Assembly (NCBI RefSeq): GCF_958298935.1
Contig: NC_084925.1
Coordinates: 13,389,001-13,453,000 of the forward strand
Direction: 5' to 3'
From: Phragmites australis
Taxonomy: Eukaryota > Streptophyta > Magnoliopsida > Poales > Poaceae
DNA: 64,000 nt
Shown: in pieces, positions 56,184-64,000 of the stretch
Layout of the letters: each line of letters starts with the position of its first letter
Position numbering within the stretch: position 1 is the first letter of the stretch
Notes under the pieces: model-generated
The model's database searches: none
Seen by the model: the letters and a program-made list of their open reading frames with translations, nothing else
What the model was told of the DNA's origin: nothing
Program-made: the position numbers and the translations under genes

Positions 56184-57283
56184 TGTAGCAAAAATGACCC
56201 TATTATGCCATAATCGTGATTTTGGTGATTAATGATAATATAATCAATGAGACTAACATGTTTATCAAGAATATATGTTAGTAGGTCTCATGGATGCAAA
56301 ATTTGGATTGAATTGGACAAGGCTCAGGAAAAATAAATACACCAGATAGTCCAGTGCTCAGAACTTTGTACACATCAGAGGATTCCTCCCGGATGTGTTA
56401 TATTCACCATATGGTTCAATGCTTAGAGGGCTACACATAGGAGTATTTTCACTCAAAAGAGGAAAATGAAGACCTCACCGGATGGTTCGGTAATTAGAGT
56501 ACTACACACCGGATGCCTACACCAGAGTATTTAACAGAAGCTGTGCAAATGAGGGAAGGAAAAATTTCAGCACAGCAGATGGCTCGGTGATGAAGAAGCC
56601 AAAACACCGGAGTGTTTTCCAGGAAGATGTCAAAGAAGATGAAGGTTAACACACCGAAAGGTCTGATGATCAGAGCGTCTACACACTGAACTAATTGGAC
56701 AGAAAAGAATTGGCTCGGCTTGATGTAAGAGAACACATCGGATAGTCCGATGATGGAAGTGAAGGATAACCGGACAATCCGATGTTCAAAATGTATTTTA
56801 GTGGGGTTCCAATGGCTTCTTATTGATGCTGTACTCACCGGATGGTCCGGTGCTTACTACTATTATCATCGAATCATCTGGTGTTCATAGTGAAGTTGAG
56901 CCATTGAAGCAACAACTAGCCCACAGGTTTGAGGCTATAAATACCCCTTCACTCAGTCATTTGAAGTTGTCGGAGTTCAGAGAATCTCATACACATATGA
57001 GAAGACATCCAAGCTCATCCAAGTGCTTAAAGTATTCATCTAAGGCGATTAAGCACACCATTAGAGAATAATTAGTGTTTATAGGCCTAGAGAGAAGTAT
57101 TGTTAGATGTTGCAACATAGAGAGTGGACTAAGGAGTGATCCAACCATGTACCGAGAGTTACACCGACGTCTTGGAGTCTTGGTGACTCAATGGCAACTT
57201 GTTGACCCTCTGACTTGGTGTGGAGCAGTGACAAGAAGATTGTGTGGGGACGTGGATGCCCTTGTCTTTGTGAATAAAGCTCC
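56184..57283 (+). mobile_element. SIRE-like LTR, interrupted by the gypsy element at 57,284
   Basis: Starts TGTAGCAAAAATGACCC. It contains about eight GCACCGGATGGTCCGGTG-like units, TATAAATACCCC near 56,937, and a CTAGAGAGAAGTATTG leader. Collinear with 27,830-29,302 reversed. The end is cut by the insertion, and its remainder would lie beyond the window. Confidence 0.8.
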
Positions 57284-57904
57284 TGTTGGGGATGATCTCC
57301 TGCCCCCCCTTCGGAGGATAGTTCGAAGTCTGCAGGAGGTTTCGCATTCTTGTCACTGCATGTTTATTTCAGGGACTGCAGGTGAAGGTAGCGAAGATCA
57401 GAAAGTTCCCTCGGTCGAAGGATGTAGGTGCGCCCACAGTCCTGGCTTCCCACGTCGGCAAAGGCGGTGGTGAGCCTTCGGCCGAAAGCCGAAGTCCACG
57501 CCAGTGGTTCTGATTGACTGGAGTGGGCGAAGGTAGCAGCTGGTCTTCGACCTGGAGCCAAAGACCAGCTCATGGCGACGGAGTGGAGAAGACTTCGGCA
57601 GATTTCTGGAGCCGAAGACCATGACTGGATAGCGGGGCCTGCTTTTAACTGCCCGGGGCAGAGTTGTGATTATGTAAATATGCTTAATTGTACCATAATG
57701 TCCCTGAATATTCCAAGAATGTAGCAGGTAAGGGGGTAGGAACTGTAAACCACGTTTGGAGTGGTTGAGTACGGGCTATAATAGGGCCATACTGTATCCG
57801 AGAGGTGAATCGAAACAGTTCTACCACAAGCACGTCTCACCCCAAGGACCCTTCGACATTTCCGTAAGCGAAGGTCCACCTTGTCTGGGATTTTGGTCCC
57901 AACA
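57284..57904 (+). mobile_element. 5' LTR (621 bp)
   Basis: Starts TGTTGGGGATGATC and ends GGTCCCAACA, giving TGTTGGG/CCCAACA inverted ends. Rich in CTTCGG and GAAGACC motifs. TATA-like GGCTATAATAGGG near 57,774. Confidence 0.85.
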
Positions 57905-57906
57905 GT

Positions 57907-57931
57907 TGGCGCCGTCCGTGGGATTCGAACC
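57907..57931 (+). other. Primer binding site, tRNA-Asp-like
   Basis: TGGCGCCGTCCGTGGGATTC begins two bases after the LTR. TGGCGCCG is complementary to the 3' end of plant tRNA-Asp; the following bases match less well. Confidence 0.65.
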
Positions 57932-57941
57932 CATCGAAGCC

Positions 57942-59460
57942 ATGCCACCTAAGAAGAAGATGAAGCCAACCGGTACAGTGGAGCGTTACCGGAACCTTCG
58001 GCTACGGCCAAGGCTTCTGTCGGAAGACCCCCTTTGGCGCTACCAGGGTCGAGCAATGCTTCGGTCGGAGGAGCTCCGGGTGGACGCGAGCAATGCTACG
58101 GCGTTGAAGTAGCGGCACCAGGAAACAATGATGACAGACATAGAGAAGCCATCTAGATAAATGCGGAACCAGTGCGGATCACGGAAACAAGTGATCGCGC
58201 ACACTTTGAGCCTTCGGCAAAAGAAGGAGGGAAGGTGCCAGACAAAGAGTGGGAAGACCTGGATGACTTCGCAGAATATGAAGACGAAGACAAAACACAG
58301 GAGGAAAGGACAGCTAGGCTAGAGGCCAAAGAGCTGGAAAGGCAGATTGCGTAGAAGAAGCGCATGTTAGACAGCCTGGCAGCGAGCCGAAAAGCTGCAG
58401 AATATCGCAGACGGTAGAGGAAGCTAGGAAAACATTGGAAAAAATGCAAGAGGAAATCGATATGCTACACCATGCGGAGGAAACATCTCACCAAGTGACG
58501 CTGTCCGAAAACATGGCTCGACCTTCGTAGGACCTTCAACGGCGGTCATCCGCGGGAGACCCAGAATCTCCGCTAGCCATGGGTTTGCAAAACCAGCCAT
58601 GGCCAGTGGGCTTCAAGATGCCCAGAGTAGTAATGCTTGACAGGGAGTCAGACCCAAGAGAATTCGTAATGAGCTTCGTAGCAGCGGTCGAGTCTGCCAG
58701 AGGAGACGGTGCAACATTGGCGAAGGCCTTCGTGTTGGCTGTAAAAGGGATAGCAAGATCTTGGTACTTTGCGTTGCCCCCGGGATCCATATACTCATGG
58801 GAGCAATTGCGTAATGCCCTGTACAGCAACTTCCAGGGAAATTGGGTAGACAAGATCAACGCGAGCGACCTCTTCGCACTGAAGCAACAGCTAACAGAAA
58901 CATTGCAGAGCTATATGCGCCGCTTTGTGCACATATGTTGCCAAGTGAAGGGGCTGAGCGAATACACAATCATCGATGAGGCAATACAAGGCATCAGAGG
59001 GGGACTCATAGCAGGAAAGCTTACAAGAAAAAGACCCGGGAGTGTACAAGAGCTGCTCAATAAGATGGAAGAATACCCGAGATCTGAGCTTGATCATCTT
59101 CGAAGGAAAAATGAAATGATAGCCTCAAAAATAGTAAAAACAAATACATCAGCCAGGAAGGCAGGCACTAGCCACCCTTGAGACAGATTGCGGCACGCGA
59201 GTAAATCTGAAGCATCTGACTATACAACAAGGCAAAAAGATGTCAATCAGATAGACTCTGGCCCATTTGAAGTCACTCAAGTGGCAGGCGAAGCTCACAG
59301 TGTGGCTACTCGCGGAGGCCAAACCAGTAGAGGAAGGGGCCGCGGAGGCTGAGGTGGATGAGTCCCGCAGGACCCGGCCACATTTTACTGCGAGCTACAT
59401 GGCGAAGAAGCCAACCACAGGACCAAGCAGTGCCCGTAGGTCATGGGCATGAAAGAGAGC
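57942..59460 (+). pseudogene. Gag, broken by stops and frame changes
   Basis: Begins ATG, MPPKKKMKPTGTVERYRN, and stops at 58,112. An acidic coiled-coil part follows (58,172-58,354, DLDDFAEYEDEDKTQEER). The capsid-type domain is open at 58,579-59,181: DPREFVMSFVAAVES, FVLAVKGIARSWYFAL, YSNFQGNW, LRRKNEMIASK. Near 59,386 a frame reads YCELHGEEANHRTKQCP, the Cys/His knuckle typical of Tat gag. Roughly five stops separate the pieces. Confidence 0.8.
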
Positions 59461-59634
59461 TTGGCGAAGCAATCCTTCGATCAAGCAAGAACCATACACC
59501 ATGCAGCAAATTTTAGGCGAAGCGAAGCGTGGAAAAACCCCAACCTGGGCATGATGTTTGCCAACCAGTGGCGACCGATGCTAGCACCACAATATGCCCC
59601 GGCAGCCTTGGCTTAGCTGGATCAAACGAGGCAA

Positions 59635-60351
59635 ATGACCCTCCAAGGGGAGCTACCTCCGTCACCACCAAGGCCTGTGATCGAACCTCCACCAGAGAGC
59701 AATAAGTCCGTAAACACAGTAAATCGTGGATACAATGTGGTGTTGGCGAACTTAGGAGGATCTAACCAACAGACAGAATCTAAGAGACAACGGAAAGAAT
59801 ATGTGCGAAGGGTCAACCACGTTGGTGTGGAGCCAACGTACATTCATTCAAGGTGGTCCAACGTGCCCATTACATTCTCGCAAGATGACATGAGGGTCTT
59901 AGATTACCCACACATAGATGCCTTCGTTATCACAGCAAACATTTCGGGAAACGAAGTGCATCGAATCTTGATAGATGGAGGAAGCTCAGCGGATATCATC
60001 TTCGCGGATGCCTTCGACAAAATGGGTCTACGTCGGAGCGAGCTGAATCAGGCTAGATCCCCATTGCTTGGCTTCGGTGGGAATGCAATCAACGCTCTGG
60101 GGAAGACAACAATCCTAGTGTCCTTTGGTGAAGGGATAAATTTTCGGACGGAAGATATAACCTTCGATGTGGTCGACATCAATTACCCATACAATATGAT
60201 ATTTGGTAGGGGAGTCTTGAACACATTCAGAGCAATACCGCACCACGCGTATTTGTGCATGAAGATGCCTGGTCTTGGCGGCGTCATAACGGTGCTTGGA
60301 GACGAGCGAGTGGCTCGAAGAATCGAAGTGGGAATCACTCCAGGACGATGA
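59635..60351 (+). pseudogene. Aspartic protease domain
   Basis: Cleaves the gag-pol precursor. [20 protein letters not shown] carries the catalytic Asp in the LIDGGSS form usual for Tat elements, then [34 protein letters not shown] and [15 protein letters not shown]. The upstream part of the frame is a Pro-rich linker ([13 protein letters not shown]). A stop at 60,349-60,351 separates it from RT. Confidence 0.85.
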
Positions 60352-60354
60352 AAT

Positions 60355-61401
60355 GTGCACATGGTGACGAAACCTTCGGCAAATCGAGAGGAGAGCGATA
60401 TCCAGCCAAAGATGAACAAAGCAGCAAAGGCTGTACCGGAGGGAGCAACCAGAATAGTGCTGTTACATCAAGAAAAACCAGATAAAAAAGTCACCATAGG
60501 AGCGGAGGCCCCAGAGGAGGACCAGCAACAACATATAATGTTTGTTCGCAGCAATGAGGATGTCTTCGCTTGGTCTCCGAAGGACCTACAAGGAGTCAGT
60601 AGGGAAATCATTGAGCACAACTTAAATGTAGATCCCAGTGCGAAGCCAAGGAAGCAAAAGCTTAGAAAAGCTTTGAGAGAAAGGGAAGAAGCAGCAAATG
60701 CTGAGGTAAAAAAGTTGCTTGATGCCGGAGTGATACGTGAAGTGTTGCACTCAGAGTGGCTAGCTAACCCAGTGTTGGTCAAGAAAAGAAACGAGAAGTG
60801 GAGAATGTGCGTCAACTTCACAGACTTGAATAGGGCTTGTCCGAAGGATGATTTCCCATTGCCTAGAATCGATCAGCTAGTGGATTCCGTGGCTGGTTAC
60901 GAGATGTTAAGTTTCCTAGATGCATACTCGGGGTACCACCAGGTCTTGATGGCAAAGGAAGATGAAGAGAAGACAAGTTTTAGGACATCCTTCGGTATAT
61001 ACTGCTTTGTGAGGATGCCCTTCGGACTCCGAAATGCTGGCGCAACCTTCACCAGATTGGTCTAGACAGTGCTAAGCTCACAGATAGGGCAAAATGTCCT
61101 AGCATACGTCAATGACATAGTGGTCAAAAGTGCAAGAAGAAGCCAACATCTCGAAGACCTGCGTGAAACCTTCGGAAGCTTGCGAAGGGCGGGACTAAGA
61201 TTGAATCCAAAAAAATGCACCTTCGGAGTACAGTCCAGAAGGCTATTAGGGTTCTTGGTGTCAAAGAGAGGCATCGAAGTGGAACCCCAAAAGATACAGG
61301 TGATAATAGACATGAAACCTCCACAAAATAGAAAGCAAGCACAATGCTTGGCAGGAAGGTTGGCAGCACTAAACAGGTTCATTGCAAAATCTGCAGAATG
61401 A
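60355..61401 (+). pseudogene. Reverse transcriptase with mutated YxDD
   Basis: RT blocks: LDAGVIREVLHSEWLANPV, MCVNFTDLNRACPKDDFPLP, SFLDAYSGYHQVLMAKEDEE, FGIYCFVRMPFGLRNAGA. A stop at 61,063 breaks the frame, which resumes as QNVLAYVNDIVVKSA: the first Asp of YxDD is Asn. Then KKCTFGVQSRRLLGFLVSKR and CLAGRLAALNRFIAKSAE to a stop at 61,401. The catalytic change and the stop make it inactive. Confidence 0.9.
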
Positions 61402-61920
61402 AGTCTACCTTTCTTCAAAACGTTGAAAAGCTCCGACCCATTCAGATGGAGCGCGAAGCCTTCGATGAATTGAAAAACTATCTAACGAAGCTCATAGCCT
61501 TTTCCAACCCCGATCCAGTGCAGATTTGTTGTTATACATAGCGGCATCCCCTTCAGCAGTGAGCGCTGTACTTGTTCAGGAAAGACACGAAAACAACAAA
61601 TTACGATAGTTCCCAATATACTATGTGTTAGAAGCTCTCGTAGGCCCGAAGAGGCTCTATACCAAAATGGAAAAAGTAGCATACGCACTTGTCATGGCAT
61701 CTTGTAAGCTTCGCCATTACTTCACAGCTCACAAGATCACAGTACCAACCTCCCTACCCCTTCGCGACATGTTTGAGAACAGAGAAGCTATAGGAAGAAT
61801 GGCGAAATGGGTAGCGGAAGTCGCCCCACTCATGATTGTTTTTGTGGCAAGAACAACGATGAAATCACAAGCGTTAGCAGACTTCGTAGTAGAATGGACG
61901 CCGCTAACCGAAGCCCTAGA
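61402..61920 (+). pseudogene. Gypsy RNase H (first)
   Basis: SLPFFKTLKSS follows the RT stop; frame changes occur near 61,500-61,610. From 61,625: LEALVGPKRLYTKMEKVAY, ASCKLRHYFTAHKITV, REAIGRMAKWVAEVAP, and SQALADFVVEWTPL leading into the second RNase H. The N-terminal half is disrupted. Confidence 0.75.
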
Positions 61921-62335
61921 AGAAGACCCGTTAGAACCGGTCCCATCGCATATTGCGATGGGCCATGGGGGGCCACAGGAGCTGGCGTGGAGGCGGTATT
62001 ATCCTCACCTTCGGGCGTGAAGTTAGGATATGCTGCCAGATTAGAATTTTGGTCTACAAACAATACGCGGAGTATGAAGCCATCCTCCTTGGACTTCTCA
62101 AGGTGAAGGCCTTGGGTGCCTGAAGGGTGTTGGTTAAAACAGACTCCAAAGTAATAACAATCCAAATCGACAAAATGTTTCAGGCAAAAGAACCAGAGCT
62201 TGTTAAGTATAAGGTAGCAGTCCGAAGTATGGAAAAATAATTCCTAGGGTTCACGGTCAAGAGTATATCAATAAATGACAACTTTGAAGCAAACGAGCTA
62301 GCCAAAGCTGCCGCACAAAATCTGCCTATGCCACT
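61921..62335 (+). pseudogene. Archaeal-type RNase H, frameshifted
   Basis: The frame changes at about 61,950. YCDGPWGATGAGVEAVLSS contains an Asp-Gly motif, then a shift near 62,065, then EYEAILLGLLKVKALGA, a stop, VLVKTDSKVITIQI (Asp), and NFEANELAKAAAQN. Order and spacing match 20,343-20,830. Confidence 0.7.
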
Positions 62336-62522
62336 AGATGTATTCTACCAAAAGCTGATCATGCCAGCCGTTGACGACATTTCACGACCAGCGCGTTCTG
62401 TTGCTATGATCGAAAGCAAAGATTGGCACTCTCTGATAATGGCTTATCTCCATGGTTATCACAAGGGCGAGGATAATGTTGAGGCGAAGCGTATGGCCTA
62501 GAGAGCTAGAAATTACAAAATT

Positions 62523-63644
62523 ATGGGAAACAATTTGTACAAGGCCGGAGTTTGTGCACCATGGTTGCGATGCATATCCCAGGAAGAAGGGCAGAATCTG
62601 CTAAAAGAAATTCACGGTGGACTATATGGTTCGCATGTGGGTACACGAGCCTTAGTTAGAAAAGTATACAGACATGGCTTCTTTTGGCCGAAGGCGATCA
62701 GTGATGCGGATTACATAGTCCGAAGTTGTCAACAGTGTCAATTCTGGGCGAAGGGGTCAAGCCAGCCTTCAGCAAAAACACAGCTAATCCCACCAGTTTG
62801 GCCGTTAACACGTTGGGGAATTGACATTGTCAGCCAGCTGCCAACCGCTCCAAGAAATTTGCGATATGCCAACGTTGCGGTGGAGTACTTCTCCAAATGG
62901 GTGGAGGCGATGCCGCTCGTAAAAATAACATCGAGAAATATCCAGAAATTCCTGTGGCAGAACGTCATATGCCATTTCGGAGTCCTGCATGTCGTAACAG
63001 TAGACAACGGCACCCAATTTGACAGTGCAGGATTCAGACACTTTTGCGAAGGTCTGGGGATCAAAGTCCTTTTCGCATCTGTATACCACCCACGATCTAA
63101 TGGAGCCATCCAAAGAGAAAATGACATCGTCTTCGCTGGTGTCGTGAAGCGCTTGCAGAGCCTGGAAAAAGGGAAATGGGTCGAAGAGTTGCCCAAAGTC
63201 TTATGGTATATAAGAACAACGGTAGCAAGACCAACCGGTTTCACACCATTTCACCTCCTCTTCGGAGAGGAGGCAGTGACCCCAGAAGAATGCAAGAACA
63301 AATCATTTAGGGTCATAAATGAACCAGAGCAAGGTGAAGAGTCAACATCAAAGGATGCCCTCGAGGAAGTGAGATCGTAGGCCACCAAAAATCTGAGCAG
63401 GTATCAAGAGGAGACAAGAAAGTGGAGAGACAGGAAGATATCCGTAAAGAACTTCGTCCCTCGAGATTTGGTGCTGTGAAGACTCAGCAATGCCTCACCG
63501 GTGGGAAAATTACAGAGCAAATGGGATGGTCCCTTCTTAGTAAAAAGGTCGTTAAGACTCGGCTCGTATCACTTGGCTAATATAGAGGGCGAGGAGCTTC
63601 CGCATACTTGGAATGCGGATAACCTTCGCAAGTTCTACGCGTAA
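62523..63644 (+). pseudogene. Integrase with altered DDE motif
   Basis: Zinc-binding region GLYGSHVGTRALVRKVYRHG and CQQCQFW; core RWGIDIVSQLP and TVDNGTQFDSA give the two Asp. The third position, usually Glu in NGQVERAN-type motifs, is Gln here (NGAIQREND). It continues WYIRTTVARPTGFTPFHLLF and EEAVTPEE to a stop at 63,380. It resumes as NLSRYQEETRKWRDRK, another stop at 63,477-63,479, then SKWDGPFLVKRSLRLGSYHL (GPF module) and a final stop at 63,644. Confidence 0.88.
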
Positions 63645-64000
63645 CAGCGGTGAAGGCCTTCATGCATCTCGGCAAAGAGTCTTTGCCAAAACAAAGTTTG
63701 TGTAATTTTCTTTATGCAATTTTTCTTTTCAAGTAATCAAATTGTACGGGAACTACACTCTTTTCCTCACAGGGGGAACCCTTCATTAGGGCGTGGGGTT
63801 TTTAACGAGACAGGAACCCTTGTAAACATCGATATAATAGAAATACCCCCAGAAAAGATCACTTGTTTTGAGTATTGATAACTTGTCGTCAAAGTGTGTC
63901 AGACTATTAGAGCAGGGTGGCACACCAATCGACGAGTGAAGGGCCGAAAATAGACGGCACAACTAGAGGTGCAAAGTGTCAACAAAAAACAACGTACACT
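63645..64000 (+). other. 3' non-coding part of the Tat-like element
   Basis: Downstream of pol, with no LTR start yet. Contains CAGCGGTGAAGGCCTTCATGC and T-rich sequence. By analogy with the two other Tat-like elements an antisense ORF could follow beyond the window; nothing here proves it. Confidence 0.4.

Larger units (their letters stand above)
57284..64000 (+). mobile_element. Tat-like Ty3/gypsy element, nearly complete pol, runs off window
   Basis: 5' LTR, primer site, gag, protease, RT, gypsy RNase H, archaeal-type RNase H and integrase in the canonical order, then at least 356 bp of 3' sequence. It is interrupted by many stops, so it cannot act autonomously. The 5 bp before it are GCTCC; the matching right flank is outside the window. 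Confidence 0.9.

Overview
The window looks like plant nuclear DNA from a grass (Poaceae). The reasons are one spliced plant-type gene with a GC-rich first exon, dense nested LTR retrotransposons with Ty3/gypsy (Tat-like) and Ty1/copia (SIRE/Maximus-like) hallmarks, an Ac/Ds-like hAT element, and CACTA-like sequence with GACGGGTC-type subterminal repeats. I cannot name the species. All family assignments come from reading the sequence; no database search was run.

Layout. 1-9,400: a reverse-oriented gypsy LTR end, a copia-type LTR, a reverse SIRE-type LTR, a 0.3 kb copia RNase H relic, and a CACTA-like end with a tRNA-like stretch inside. 9,437-14,004: an AT-rich, damaged Ty3/gypsy element. 15,220-15,699: two exon-like pieces of a broken host gene on the minus strand. 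16,168-25,205: a GC-rich Tat-like element (5' LTR, gag remnant, RT, two RNase H domains, integrase, repeat-rich spacer, antisense coiled-coil ORF). 25,200-29,302: LTR pieces of two other families, both reversed. 29,875-33,386: a deletion derivative of another Tat-like element in which the start of gag abuts the end of integrase, followed by a tandem array and an antisense ORF.

The only intact host gene seen is on the minus strand at 34,209-39,621. It has three exons encoding a 339-residue SINA/SIAH-type RING E3 ubiquitin ligase, and its 4.1 kb first intron holds a small non-autonomous copia-like element. A 610 bp Ds-like hAT element with an 8 bp target duplication lies about 0.7 kb upstream of the start codon.

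42,500-57,283 is a patchwork of LTRs: duplicated pieces of a family beginning TGTAACAYCC, a complete 3.45 kb solo LTR flanked by CGAAG that splits an older Tat-type LTR, and a SIRE-like copia 3' end with its LTR. From 57,284 to the window end lies a Tat-like element with LTR, primer site, gag, protease, RT, two RNase H domains and integrase. It carries many stop codons, and its 3' LTR is outside the window.

Apart from the ubiquitin ligase, nothing here looks like a functional cellular operon or a novel defence system. The most interesting material is structural: antisense ORFs in Tat-like elements, an LTR-like proline-rich repeat inside a pol gene, and small non-autonomous elements in and next to the one real gene.
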